A DNA stretch of 64,000 nt from Thiosulfatimonas sediminis (GCF_011398355.1 NZ_AP021889.1:930001-994000), one strand, 5' to 3'. Shown: positions 24,939-34,269, counted from the first letter of the stretch. The notes: generated by a model not told the origin, from the sequence alone. Translations and numbers: made by a program.

Positions 24939-27566
24939 ATGGCAAATACGGCCCCTAAAGTAAATTATTTATCCGACTATCAGCCACCCAATTTTGCGAT
25001 TGGATCGGTGTACCTTGAGTTTGACTTGCAGCCATTGGCAACGCGTGTGACCAATCGAATGCTGTTAACCAGAATGGCTGCAGGCGCTTTACATTTAGAC
25101 GGTGAGAATCTCCAATTGATTTCGGTGACTTTAGATGGCTTAGAGGTTACGAATCAGTGTTTGATTGATGAAAACGGCTTGCAGTTAATGACCGATAAAG
25201 ATCAATTTGAATTGGTGGTGGTAACTGAAATTGCGCCGCAGAGTAATACTGCTTTAGAAGGTCTTTATCGGACCAGTAATAACTACTGTACGCAGTGTGA
25301 GGCAGAAGGGTTTCGTAAAATCACTTACTACTTGGATCGTCCTGATGTATTGAGTGTTTTTACGACAAAAATTATTGCTGATAAATCTGAAAATCGCTAT
25401 CTATTGGCGAATGGAAACATGGTCGAATCAGGTGATTTGGCTGATGGTAAACATTATGCTGTTTGGCTGGATCCGCACAAAAAACCTTGTTATCTGTTTG
25501 CTTTAGTTGCTGGTAATCTCGAAAAAATCACGGATACCTATACTACGGTAGAAGGTCGAGAAGTGCGTTTGGAAATTTTTGTTGAGCCGCGAAATATTGA
25601 TAAATGTGATCATGCGATGCAGTCACTTAAGCGTTCGATGCAATGGGATGAACAGCGCTTTGGCCTAATTTATGATCTGGACATTTACATGATTGTTGCG
25701 GTAGATGATTTCAATATGGGCGCGATGGAGAATAAAGGGCTTAATGTCTTTAATTCCAAATTTGTTCTGGCGCAACCAGCAACGGCAACCGATGTTGATT
25801 ATGAAGGAATTGAAGCGGTTATTGGACATGAGTATTTCCATAATTGGACGGGAAATCGCGTGACCTGCCGTGATTGGTTTCAATTGACCTTAAAAGAAGG
25901 TCTTACCGTTTTTCGCGATCAAGAATTTACTGCTGATATGCTCTCACCATCGGTTAAACGTATAGAAGACGTTAAACGCCTGCGCTCGAATCAATTTCCT
26001 GAAGATGCTGGGCCGATGGCACATCCGATTCAGCCACAATCTTATATTGAGATGAATAATTTCTATACCATGACGGTGTATGAGAAGGGCGCTGAAGTTG
26101 TGCGTTTGTATCATACTCTGCTGGGTGAGTCAGGTTTTCAGAAAGGAATGCAGTTATATTTTGCCCGTCATGATGGACAAGCGGTTACCGTGCAGGATTT
26201 CCGTCAGGCGATGGCGGATGCGAACGCTGTTGATTTAGCACAGATGCATAACTGGTATGTGCAGTCTGGTACGCCGCATCTGCAAGTCACTGCAGAGTAT
26301 TATCCAGAGACGAAAACCTTCACGTTGACTTGTAAGCAGAGCCAACCTCAAACCAAAGATTTTGTTCCGTTACTTTTACCGATTGGTTTTGGAATGCTCG
26401 ATCAACATGGTCAGCCGCTTATTCTAGAGCCGACTTTTGAGAGTGCAGCTCATGTTGAATTGCGTAGTAATACTCATGCCATTTTAAGAATGACGCAATT
26501 AGAGCAAAAATTTACTTTTATGGATGTGAGTTCGCCGCCAGTGCCATCGCTGTTACGCGGTTTTTCCGCACCGGTTAAGTTGCACTTTGAGTATTCCAAT
26601 GCCGATTTAGCTCTGTTGGCGGCGGCCGATGAAGACAGTTTTGTGCGATGGGAAGCGATGCAGACCTTATTGTTGCGTACCATTCAGTCTAAGGTCTCAG
26701 CCTTGCAGTCGGGCTCAGAATTGGCGCTTTCTAATGAGGTTTTAGATGTAGCAAAAGCTTTGTTGGAAGATGAACAATTGGATGCTGCGTTGGTTGCGAT
26801 GACCCTGAGTTTGCCGGAATTAGGTTATATCGGCGAGCAGTACCAAGAAGTGGATGTCGATGCAATTTATCAGGCGCATCATTGGTTAGAAAGTCAGTTG
26901 GCGCATGGTTTGCAGTCACAGTGGCTGGCCGCATATCAGCGTTGTCAAAACAATGGGCCTTATCAATATGACAAAATCCAGATTGCACAGCGTATGTTGA
27001 AAAATGTTGCTTTGAGTTATTTAGGTGCATTGCCTGAGAATCAAGCGCTCGTTGCTTCGCAATATCAGTTACAACAGAATATGACAGATGTACTGGCTGC
27101 GTTACGAATTATGTTGGTGCATCAACATGCTGCAGCTCAAGACGCTATGCAGGACTTTTACCAGCGCTGGCAAGAGGATAATTTGGTGGTTGATAAGTGG
27201 TTTGCATTGCAAGCTCAGACCCAAAATGCGCAGGCTGTCGAGACTTTAGCCGTACTACTGCAACATTCTGATTTTAGTTTAAAAAACCCTAATCGGGTGC
27301 GCAGTTTACTCGGTGTATTTTCGCGGTTGAATTTGGTTGGTTTTCATCGAGCCGATGGCAAGGGTTATCAAATGGTGAGCGAGCAGATTTGTTTATTGGA
27401 TGCCTTAAATCCGCAGATTGCAGCAAGATTGTTGGCGCCATTTACCCATTGGAAACGGTATGATGTTAAACGCCAATCGTTAATGCGTGCGGCATTACAA
27501 GAAATTCTGCAGCGTGAAGGGGTTTCCAAGGATGTGTATGAAATTGCCTCTAAGTCTTTGGCATAA
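24939..27566 (+). CDS. pepN: Aminopeptidase N (M1 family)
   Basis: Zinc aminopeptidase that removes N-terminal residues from peptides. 875 residues, as in E. coli PepN. Exopeptidase motif GAMEN about 30 residues before the zinc site; zinc ligands H297, H301 (HEYFH) and E320 (LKEGLTVFRDQEF). The C-terminal part is the helical PepN-type domain. ATG at 24939. The next gene starts 23 bases later. Confidence 0.96.
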   Translation: MANTAPKVNYLSDYQPPNFAIGSVYLEFDLQPLATRVTNRMLLTRMAAGALHLDGENLQLISVTLDGLEVTNQCLIDENGLQLMTDKDQFELVVVTEIAPQSNTALEGLYRTSNNYCTQCEAEGFRKITYYLDRPDVLSVFTTKIIADKSENRYLLANGNMVESGDLADGKHYAVWLDPHKKPCYLFALVAGNLEKITDTYTTVEGREVRLEIFVEPRNIDKCDHAMQSLKRSMQWDEQRFGLIYDLDIYMIVAVDDFNMGAMENKGLNVFNSKFVLAQPATATDVDYEGIEAVIGHEYFHNWTGNRVTCRDWFQLTLKEGLTVFRDQEFTADMLSPSVKRIEDVKRLRSNQFPEDAGPMAHPIQPQSYIEMNNFYTMTVYEKGAEVVRLYHTLLGESGFQKGMQLYFARHDGQAVTVQDFRQAMADANAVDLAQMHNWYVQSGTPHLQVTAEYYPETKTFTLTCKQSQPQTKDFVPLLLPIGFGMLDQHGQPLILEPTFESAAHVELRSNTHAILRMTQLEQKFTFMDVSSPPVPSLLRGFSAPVKLHFEYSNADLALLAAADEDSFVRWEAMQTLLLRTIQSKVSALQSGSELALSNEVLDVAKALLEDEQLDAALVAMTLSLPELGYIGEQYQEVDVDAIYQAHHWLESQLAHGLQSQWLAAYQRCQNNGPYQYDKIQIAQRMLKNVALSYLGALPENQALVASQYQLQQNMTDVLAALRIMLVHQHAAAQDAMQDFYQRWQEDNLVVDKWFALQAQTQNAQAVETLAVLLQHSDFSLKNPNRVRSLLGVFSRLNLVGFHRADGKGYQMVSEQICLLDALNPQIAARLLAPFTHWKRYDVKRQSLMRAALQEILQREGVSKDVYEIASKSLA

Positions 27567-27589
27567 GACGATCGCCATAAACAGCGGGG

Positions 27590-29047
27590 ATGCTCATGTT
27601 GTATCGAATTAAACGGCGTATATTGGTTGCCGCTTTAGGCATTGGCTTGGGTTATTCATCGGCAACTTTTGCCTTTAGCTTGGGCGAATTATTTGGGTTT
27701 GGCCGTTCCGATGAGTCAAATCCGCAACAAGCGGCAGCAGAGAAAACGCAATCAGCCAATCAGCCGGTCGATTCGATGGAGCAGCAGATTAAGCAGATTG
27801 ATCAAGAAATTTTAATTTTGCGTGCTGAATTGGCGCTTAAAAATGGTGATATCTCGCAGTTGCAGCAGCAGATTAATCAGTTGGAGGCCTCTGGTGTTTT
27901 ACCACTTTTTGTGGAGCGCGTTGCACAGCTAAAGACCCATCTTGAACAAGGCAAAAGCAAGCCCAGTTTATTTGAATTTTTAGGTTTGACTGGCACTCGG
28001 TTTGATGTTGATTTAACCGATCCAAACGCGGTAGTGGCCATTGTTTTACCGATGAGCGGTGATTATCAGCGTGTTGGTTCAAGTTTGTCGTTGGGGATTG
28101 AATCGGCACTCAAAAAACAGGGGTTTAAAGGACAGATTTATCATTTTGATACTGAGCAGTACGGTAATCTTTATTTGTTGTGGGAGCGTCTGAAAAACTT
28201 TCAACCGAATTTGATTTTCGGGCCTTTAAAAAAGCTCAATATTCAGGCGTGGCATGATTTGCAAACTGGTGTTCCAACGCTCTATCTCAATGATGCACCG
28301 ATAAACTACCAGTCTTATGAGAAATCACTGTCGCCCAGCCGTTCTGGCGGAATGCTCAAGAGTGTCGACTATCTGCATAAAAACTTCTACAAAGGCGCAT
28401 TGTTGTTAGCACAAGATGATGAACGTGCTGCCTTGCTACTGGACGAGTTCAATGCTTTGAATAATCAACAAGCTAAGTCGATGCCTTATGCAGTACAGCG
28501 TATTGAAACAAGTGTTGATGATGGTATTGAAAAAGGTTTAGGTATTGAAGAGTCCAAAGCGCGAGCGGCAGTGCTGCGAAAGCGCATTGCTCGCACGATT
28601 GAATTTGTGCCGCGTTCGCGGCAAGATTTAGATGCTGTGCTCAGTCTCTTGCCAGCGAATCAAGCGGTACAGGTCGCGCCATTCCTAAACCTCTACCAAC
28701 TCAGTCATGTAAAGCATTTATGGTTTGCACCGCAGGTGCCAAAGTTGACCGATTTGACACTCTACCAGACTGCTTGGCAGGAAACTTACGCTTTTTTACC
28801 CACTTATCTTTACCAATCTTACCAACAAGAGGTGAATCTTCGCCCTCAGGCTGAATCTGGCATCTTTAATGCTTTAGGAACAGCGGCAGTGGAAATTTTG
28901 ACCTTTTCCGATCAGTTTGACCAGCGTGACTGGTTAATCAATACCTCGGTAGGTCAAGTTGAAACGCGACCAACTGGGCAGTTCTATCTCTTGCCAGCTG
29001 TATATTTTTTGAACAACGCTAAAGTTGTTCCGGTGAATACCGATTAA
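27590..29047 (+). CDS. LppC/LpoA-family periplasmic protein (penicillin-binding-protein activator-like)
   Basis: 485 residues. Signal sequence (RRILVAALGIGLGYSSATFA) with a likely signal-peptidase I site and no lipobox cysteine, a coiled-coil stretch (SMEQQIKQIDQEILILRAEL...), then a periplasmic-binding-protein-like fold with VAIVLPMSGDYQRVGSSLSLGIESAL and LIFGPLKKLNI, as in the C-terminal domain of LpoA. LpoA is normally an outer-membrane lipoprotein that activates PBP1a; this protein lacks the anchor, so the role is uncertain. Follows pepN closely. Confidence 0.75.
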   Translation: MLMLYRIKRRILVAALGIGLGYSSATFAFSLGELFGFGRSDESNPQQAAAEKTQSANQPVDSMEQQIKQIDQEILILRAELALKNGDISQLQQQINQLEASGVLPLFVERVAQLKTHLEQGKSKPSLFEFLGLTGTRFDVDLTDPNAVVAIVLPMSGDYQRVGSSLSLGIESALKKQGFKGQIYHFDTEQYGNLYLLWERLKNFQPNLIFGPLKKLNIQAWHDLQTGVPTLYLNDAPINYQSYEKSLSPSRSGGMLKSVDYLHKNFYKGALLLAQDDERAALLLDEFNALNNQQAKSMPYAVQRIETSVDDGIEKGLGIEESKARAAVLRKRIARTIEFVPRSRQDLDAVLSLLPANQAVQVAPFLNLYQLSHVKHLWFAPQVPKLTDLTLYQTAWQETYAFLPTYLYQSYQQEVNLRPQAESGIFNALGTAAVEILTFSDQFDQRDWLINTSVGQVETRPTGQFYLLPAVYFLNNAKVVPVNTD

Positions 29048-29125
29048 TTTATGGCGGGTGGCCGATACCGATTCTTAGTTGGTTAGTGCGATCTATTTCG
29101 TAACCTGAACAATTAAGGATATGGT

Positions 29126-30280
29126 GTGGCAGATCCAGACGACATTATTGACCCAAACGACCTTGATAGCATTGATGCTTTACTTGATGAAGCCGAGTTT
29201 GATTTAGGTGAAGAGTTGGAAGCGGTGGAGCCCGAGCCGGTTGTTTTACCGCCCGAGGTTGCTGTTGCCGACGACATTGAGCAGGTGCCTGAAGTGGACG
29301 ATGGCCTTGTTGAAGAATCTGAGTTAGCTGTTGATATGCCAATCGAACAGGCTGCTAAGGTTGAAGAATCAATGTTAGAGGAGGTGGCGGTAGCGGCTGT
29401 TGCTGGTGCTGCGGCAGCCAGTTTACTCAAGCCTGAGGCACAACAACCCACGCAACGCAACGAACCGCCTGCAGAAACGCCAATCGAAAAAGATCCCATT
29501 GAAAAAATATTAGATGACCGGCAGCAGAATAAAAATAAATCAGAAATCACGGTGGAACAAATGGACTCGCTAAAAAAGATCATTATTATTTTTGGCTCAA
29601 CCAGTATTGTGTTGATTCTAACCGCTATCGGCATTGGTGTTTGGGGGGCGATTTCAGCTTCTCATGCAGGGATCTCCGAAGAGACGCAGACGATGTTAGA
29701 AAGCATGAAAGTGAATGGCGATACGACGAATGCTGGAGTCAAAGAGATGAGGACCAGTTTAGAGTCGGTTGAAAAAAAATTGGATGCGATTAATTTTCAA
29801 GTTGAGCAGTTGGCCACTGATTTAATTACTTTGCAAGGCCAGCCAGCTAAACCTCAAGAGATGATTGATCCTTTAGGTTTGCATAAGCCAGCTGAACATA
29901 ATCCTGTTGAACACAATCCTCCGGCAGTCGTTCAAACGCCGCCGATTGCGGCGCCTGCAACCATTACGACTGTCGTTGCTGACCCCCAAATTTTGAAAAA
30001 AATGGATTCAATTAACTATCGTTTGATTAAAGCACAGCAAGCGATGGACGCGATGAGTTCACAGATTAAAAACATTCAGCAAACCCAGCAAGAAGTTGTG
30101 CATGGCGTTAAAAGTGTTGAAAAGCAGCAGCTTTTAGAAATGAAAGAGCGTGCTGATTTGGCGGCAGAAAAAGCGGAAGCTGAAAAGGCGCAACAACACA
30201 AATCCAAAGCGAATCCGTATTCTTATCAAACGCCAGATGGGATGTTCTACGACCAACGTGTACAGGATTCTTATCCATAG
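29126..30280 (+). CDS. Unrecognised acidic single-pass membrane protein with coiled coil
   Basis: 384 residues; function unknown. Residues 1-80 are strongly acidic (DPDDIIDPNDLDSIDALLDEAEF...), 87-101 are Ala-rich, 151-176 form one clear membrane helix, and the rest is a coiled coil with a Pro-rich linker near residues 255-280. The lack of a signal peptide suggests a cytoplasmic acidic N-terminus and a periplasmic coiled coil. GTG start at 29126 after AAGGAT. GCCGATAC at 29061-29068 resembles a sigma-28 -10, but no good -35 is found. Eight bases before a lipoprotein gene and near flgP, hinting at a flagellar or envelope role. Confidence 0.75.
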   Translation: MADPDDIIDPNDLDSIDALLDEAEFDLGEELEAVEPEPVVLPPEVAVADDIEQVPEVDDGLVEESELAVDMPIEQAAKVEESMLEEVAVAAVAGAAAASLLKPEAQQPTQRNEPPAETPIEKDPIEKILDDRQQNKNKSEITVEQMDSLKKIIIIFGSTSIVLILTAIGIGVWGAISASHAGISEETQTMLESMKVNGDTTNAGVKEMRTSLESVEKKLDAINFQVEQLATDLITLQGQPAKPQEMIDPLGLHKPAEHNPVEHNPPAVVQTPPIAAPATITTVVADPQILKKMDSINYRLIKAQQAMDAMSSQIKNIQQTQQEVVHGVKSVEKQQLLEMKERADLAAEKAEAEKAQQHKSKANPYSYQTPDGMFYDQRVQDSYP

Positions 30281-30288
30281 GAGTTAGC

Positions 30289-30528
30289 ATGATGCGAGTC
30301 ATTATCTTAGCGTTATTTACGTTAGGTTTTGTCAGTGGTTGCGCGCAAAAACCGGTCCCGTGGGTAAAAACACATGCACAAAAAGCCTATGACCAGCTGG
30401 GTTTTGAAGAAGATCCTGGCAGTTCATTGACCGTGCCGCAATATTATCAAAGCAGTAACCAGCCGCTGGCGGAGCAAGCTGGACAAGTGCGCTATTTAAA
30501 TGATATTTATCTGCAAAAAATGCAATAA
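30289..30528 (+). CDS. Small lipoprotein, function unknown
   Basis: 79 residues. Signal sequence with lipobox FVSGC (C18) and a short soluble part; no family recognised. GGAG ribosome site just before tandem ATG codons at 30289 and 30292. Cotranscribed with the acidic membrane protein and upstream of flgP; the position is compatible with a flagellar outer-membrane accessory protein, but the sequence does not show it. Confidence 0.75.
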   Translation: MMRVIILALFTLGFVSGCAQKPVPWVKTHAQKAYDQLGFEEDPGSSLTVPQYYQSSNQPLAEQAGQVRYLNDIYLQKMQ

Positions 30529-30618
30529 GTTTGCAAAAAGATGTAAAGAAATAGAGATTCAGTCGTTACAGAAAGCAGGCGTTAAAACTAATCGCCACAA
30601 TAATAAGGAGACTTAATA

Positions 30619-31224
30619 ATGAAAAAGTCACACATTTTAATGGGATCTTTAATGGTGTCGATTGCTGCGCTGAGCGGCTGTAGTTCAACGCCTGAACAAG
30701 ATGCACAAGGAAAAGATTGCTGTGGGCAACAAAGCGTTGCTACTAAAGAACAGCCAGCCACGGTTCATCAAAAGATTTATCAGCAAGTGATGCCACAACC
30801 TGAGCCACCTCATAAACCCGCTAAAGTGGAAAAGCCGGAATTGATTAAAATTACTGGTATTGGGTATGGAGCAGAAAGTACGTTTGAAGCTTACACGCCT
30901 GGTCAGCGTCGTTTAATGGCAATTCGCTCTTCTAAGTTAGATGCTTATCGCGCTTTAGCAGAACAGATTTCTGGAATTAAAATCGACAGTAATACTGCGG
31001 TTTCAACCCTGACCGCCAAAAACGATTCTTTTAGAGCGCGCGTTAATACGGTAGTACGTGGTGCGCGTGTAGTCAGTGTGACGCCGATGGCCGACAATAA
31101 CTATGAAACGGTTTTGGAAGTGTACGTCGATAAAGGTTTTTTTGAAAAAGCGTTTGTTTACACCGCTGACGATGCAGGCATCGCTGAACCAGAAACCGCT
31201 TATCAAATTCAGTCTTATCAGTAG
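30619..31224 (+). CDS. flgP: FlgP-like LPP20-family outer-membrane lipoprotein
   Basis: 201 residues. Lipobox ALSGC (C21), a short Cys/Pro-rich linker, then the LPP20 domain: ITGIGYGAES, QRRLMAIRSSKLDAYRALAEQISGIKI, VRGARVVSV, YETVLEVYV. In Vibrio and Campylobacter FlgP forms part of the outer-membrane-associated ring or disk of the flagellar motor. A strong AAGGAG ribosome site precedes 30619. With FlgT at 35.5 kb it suggests Vibrio-type accessory rings. Confidence 0.85.
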   Translation: MKKSHILMGSLMVSIAALSGCSSTPEQDAQGKDCCGQQSVATKEQPATVHQKIYQQVMPQPEPPHKPAKVEKPELIKITGIGYGAESTFEAYTPGQRRLMAIRSSKLDAYRALAEQISGIKIDSNTAVSTLTAKNDSFRARVNTVVRGARVVSVTPMADNNYETVLEVYVDKGFFEKAFVYTADDAGIAEPETAYQIQSYQ

Positions 31225-31279
31225 CAGTCGATAGCCGATTAATCCGTGATTAATTGGCGCAGGCTAAAGTGAGAGAGCG

Positions 31280-31591
31280 ATGAAAAAACGCACTATACAA
31301 TCCGCTGTTCTAGTGGTTTTGTTGATGGTTGAAGGTACCGCATTGGCTGCCAGTATCAGTACGCGAGTACGCATTTTGGAAGGTAAGGTGGCCAGTCAAG
31401 AACGCACGGTTAAGCAGGTATCTGAAACCAATGCCGCTCAGAAAGAGCAATTTGAACAGGGGATGAACAAGGTTCATCAACTGGAGAGAAAAGTTCAGCT
31501 ATTGGATAAAAAATTTTCTGAACAGTTTGACGAAAAAGCGAAAACCAATGCCGTAAAATCGGGCGGTGATAAGCGTTACGCCTATCCCTAA
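31280..31591 (+). CDS. Secreted coiled-coil protein, function unknown
   Basis: 103 residues. Signal peptide ending GTALA, then heptad-like helix (RVRILEGKVASQERTVKQV...) and a short tail ending RYAYP, which resembles the ends of the acidic membrane protein (ends DSYP) and its cluster. Function not recognised. Lies directly after flgP and before a terminator. Confidence 0.7.
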   Translation: MKKRTIQSAVLVVLLMVEGTALAASISTRVRILEGKVASQERTVKQVSETNAAQKEQFEQGMNKVHQLERKVQLLDKKFSEQFDEKAKTNAVKSGGDKRYAYP

Positions 31592-31624
31592 TCGTTATGA
31601 TGTTGTTGGATTTTTGAGCAAAAG

Positions 31625-31649
31625 AAAGCGGCCAATTGGCCGCTTTTTT
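31625..31649. terminator. Bidirectional terminator between the flgP cluster and the PilZ gene
   Basis: Palindrome aaagcggccaa/ttggccgcttt with T-run on the plus strand, between convergent genes. Confidence 0.85.
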
Positions 31650-31677
31650 GCGTCTATGATGATTTGACGATGGATTA

Positions 31678-32274
31678 TTAGTAATCGCTCAAGCCATCCC
31701 CGGTTTTTGCTGATTTGGAAGCCTGTGCTAATTCGATTTCTTTGGATTGAATAAAGAAGATCAATTTGCGTCGGTCTTCTTCTTTTAAGCCGTCATAGGT
31801 CATGGCGACTCGATTGATAGCCCCAAACTCTTTGGGTTGAATATTGACCACGCTAGCACGAACTAAAATAGGTGACTGGCTGTTTAACGGTTGCATTAAC
31901 AGATCGACTTTATCATCCAAATCTATTTTTTCTTCGATATCAAAAGCGATGCCGTTGCCGCTTAAATTGACTAAGCGTTGCGGAATGGCTTTCATCATCT
32001 GTTCGCTGTTCAAGGTTTCCATCAAAAAGTTGAGCTTTGTGTTGATTGAGTTGATGGCATTTGCTAAAAGTGAACTGCGTTCATTGATTTGCACAATTGC
32101 GTCATTGATGTGTTTATCGAGAGTAATCAGATCTTGCATCATGTAGTTTTCAATGAAGTTACTGTCCGCACCATCCGGTAATGGGTTTTGCTCAATTTCG
32201 CTAGCCGGGATAACACGATAGCTACAACGCATCATTACATCAATACGAAAGTACGATCTTTGTCCAATCTTCAT
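31678..32274 (-). CDS. PilZ-domain c-di-GMP-binding protein with helical insert, flgMN-linked
   Basis: 198 residues. Both c-di-GMP motifs are present: RxxxR at R6-R10 (QRSYFRID) and NxSxxG at N103-G108 (NLSGNG), but they are separated by about 90 residues, mostly a predicted long helix (residues 41-95), instead of the usual 20-30. Later PilZ strands: VDLLMQPLNSQSPILVRASVVNI. Downstream of flgM-flgN as the PilZ gene flgZ is in Pseudomonas, so it probably tunes motility in response to c-di-GMP (inference). Confidence 0.85.
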   Translation of the reverse strand: MKIGQRSYFRIDVMMRCSYRVIPASEIEQNPLPDGADSNFIENYMMQDLITLDKHINDAIVQINERSSLLANAINSINTKLNFLMETLNSEQMMKAIPQRLVNLSGNGIAFDIEEKIDLDDKVDLLMQPLNSQSPILVRASVVNIQPKEFGAINRVAMTYDGLKEEDRRKLIFFIQSKEIELAQASKSAKTGDGLSDY

Positions 32275-32456
32275 AATGCCTGTCCATGGTTGATTTGTTT
32301 TTAAGGATAAGTTGGGTAAATACTTTAACGTAAATTATGACGTAGCTAAAGAAAATATGGCAGATGTCAAAAAATGCGCTATACAAAAAAAATTAGAAGC
32401 ATTTTTTAGACCAGAGTAGGGGGGAGAGGGTCGGAAATTGCGATAAAACAAAAAGA

Positions 32457-32945
32457 TTAGGCTTCGCCAAGTTTCGCGCCACTGTTGCGATGCGGTTTTT
32501 CTGTGGTGCCTTTGGCGCCGTAGAGTTTTACCGAAGGATTTTGCCCTGTGATTAAATTCAGAGTAAAACGGTTGATTTTACTGAGGGTTTGTACCGCGAT
32601 GCCGTTAGCTTGGTTTAGCTCAAAGGAAGCTGTTAACTTGTCGTTCAGTGCACTAAGTGCCTGTTTGGTTGGTTGGTCTAAACGATTGACAATAGCATCT
32701 GAGCCATTGAGCAGTGCCTGAAGATCGCATTGATGCTGGCTTAATAAATGGTTGCACTCTTTGGAGGCTTGCTCGAGTTGTTGGGAGAGTTGCTGTTTGT
32801 TGTTGGCAACCTCTTCAAGTTCGATAGCAGAGCCTTTTGCAATGCAAGTCGCCTCCTGTTGCAGGCAGTCAAAAAAAACATCAGCTATAGGTTTTAACTG
32901 GTCGATAACTTGATGAATGCTAGCATTGAATGCGTTTAGAGCCAC
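32457..32945 (-). CDS. flgN: Flagellar export chaperone FlgN
   Basis: 162 residues, largely helical; chaperone for the hook-filament junction proteins FlgK and FlgL. Sequence similarity in this family is low; the call rests on helical composition, the block INRFTLNLITGQNPSVKLYGAKG typical of FlgN C-termini, and its position 12 bases after flgM. GTG start at 32945 with AAGGA upstream. Confidence 0.85.
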   Translation of the reverse strand: MALNAFNASIHQVIDQLKPIADVFFDCLQQEATCIAKGSAIELEEVANNKQQLSQQLEQASKECNHLLSQHQCDLQALLNGSDAIVNRLDQPTKQALSALNDKLTASFELNQANGIAVQTLSKINRFTLNLITGQNPSVKLYGAKGTTEKPHRNSGAKLGEA

Positions 32946-32957
32946 GAGTTGATATCC

Positions 32958-33281
32958 TTAGAAGCGCGCAAAAAGAACTTCGGTTTGCATTAGTTTATCT
33001 GCAACTTTTTGTGCATCAACTTGATAGCTTCCAGAACTGATCGCTTCACGTAGCTGTGCAATGCGATCGCTGTTGTCCGCGTGAACATTTTTTGCCTTAT
33101 CTTCTAAAGCACGAATTTGACTTTGCACATCGGTTAGCGTGACTTTATCGACACTGTTGTTAGACGTGTCAGACATTGCAATTGATTGATTTGAATCTGT
33201 AGCCTTTTCACCATTAATCGGCTTACCAGCATCGCTATTGCGACCACCTACCGCTTGGGGATTTATTGTTTTAATATCCAT
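32958..33281 (-). CDS. flgM: Anti-sigma-28 factor FlgM
   Basis: 107 residues. Binds sigma-28 (FliA) until it is exported through the finished hook. N-terminal disordered half rich in Asn/Ser/Gly, C-terminal block DKVTLTDVQSQIRALEDKAK...DRIAQLREAISSGSYQVDAQKVADKLM, the sigma-binding helices. ATG at 33281 with AGAGG upstream. Operon flgM-flgN-pilZ, preceded by a sigma-28-like site. Confidence 0.93.
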   Translation of the reverse strand: MDIKTINPQAVGGRNSDAGKPINGEKATDSNQSIAMSDTSNNSVDKVTLTDVQSQIRALEDKAKNVHADNSDRIAQLREAISSGSYQVDAQKVADKLMQTEVLFARF

Positions 33282-33352
33282 TTTCTTCGCCTCTTTATAA
33301 AACTCAGAGTTTTTATCTTGAAACTGTATAGAGAAGTGGGGTGACTTCTGCG

Positions 33353-33378
33353 TTATCAGTTATAGCGGCCGTGCTTTA
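33353..33378 (-). promoter_or_regulatory. Sigma-28-like promoter for flgM-flgN-pilZ
   Basis: On the minus strand TAAA-N14-ACTGATAA, compared with consensus TAAA-N15-GCCGATAA. The 14-base spacer equals that of the flagellin promoter in this window. Located 72 bases before flgM. In other gammaproteobacteria flgM is also driven by sigma-28. Confidence 0.5.
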
Positions 33379-33546
33379 CAAAACTTGAGTAAAAAATCGA
33401 AATATTTAAGAAATATTTCCTCTCTTGGATTTGCCAGTTAATTAGGCTGTGCCTAGAGACTGCTTTTGATGCGTTTTAGATCGCTAAGTCATTCTTTATA
33501 CAGTCAAAATTTAGAATTTTGCTAAGTCTACCATATTTGCATCCAG

Positions 33547-34269
33547 TCACGGAATATATACCGTATTCGGCGCAATGACCACGCCCTTGAGCGTTTTTCC
33601 GGATGACAAGTTTTTGACAGTGACCTGCTCATCGCGAACCGCGTTTTCTTGGGCTTCGCCGCGTGTAATCACTTCAACTGTACCGATGGTTGTGACAAGA
33701 TTTACTTGGCGGTTTTTAAATACCCAAAATGGCGGTTGTAAGTCTCGTATTTTAAGCGGTTGATTGACCCCAATAGCACGTTTGGTTCGCATTCCTACGG
33801 CGTGCTGAGCATTGCTTAAAATTCCTCGTGGTGCGCTGCGGTATGGCATTAGGAGTTCAACGACATCTTCGGCTTGAATAGCGCTGCGCTTCATAATTGC
33901 GCGGCTGGCGACAACAACTTTGGTTTTGCCGTCAATTTCCGCTGGGATAAATACCTGCCATTTGGGCGCATTACAGCTTACCCCAATGGTCATCCTGCCA
34001 AGGAAGTCATCTGGATTACGATCATGTAACGTCAACGGTTGTTCGCATTTTGCTAGCTTAACGCTTTCACTTAATTCGCGGATGTTATATTCCGCTTCGT
34101 AAATGGTTTCATTTGGATTTCTTTGTGATTTCTCTTTGAGGTAATTTAAGACTAGCTGATGTATTTCGTCGCTTGACTGCACGGCGCGGCTATTATCACC
34201 ATATCCATTGGATGCGGTGCTTAGAGCGAGCAAGGTAATCAGGGTGAGTAATTTGCGATGAAATGTCAT
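33547..34269 (-). CDS. flgA: Flagellar P-ring assembly chaperone FlgA
   Basis: 240 residues. Signal peptide (KLLTLITLLALSTASNGYG), then the FlgA/SAF region: CNAPKWQVFIPAEI, VVVASRAIMKRSAIQAEDV, GMRTKRAIGVNQPLKIRDL, and the C-terminal VKNLSSGKTLKGVVIAPNTVYI. It assists FlgI P-ring assembly in the periplasm. It diverges from cheV; the two share a 200-base region with a sigma-54-like element for each strand. Confidence 0.94.
   Translation of the reverse strand: MTFHRKLLTLITLLALSTASNGYGDNSRAVQSSDEIHQLVLNYLKEKSQRNPNETIYEAEYNIRELSESVKLAKCEQPLTLHDRNPDDFLGRMTIGVSCNAPKWQVFIPAEIDGKTKVVVASRAIMKRSAIQAEDVVELLMPYRSAPRGILSNAQHAVGMRTKRAIGVNQPLKIRDLQPPFWVFKNRQVNLVTTIGTVEVITRGEAQENAVRDEQVTVKNLSSGKTLKGVVIAPNTVYIP

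Noticed and set aside
29113-29634. 173-codon open frame on the minus strand
   Set aside because: Low-complexity Ser/Thr/Ala translation lying wholly antisense to the acidic membrane protein gene; a product of that gene's skewed codons.
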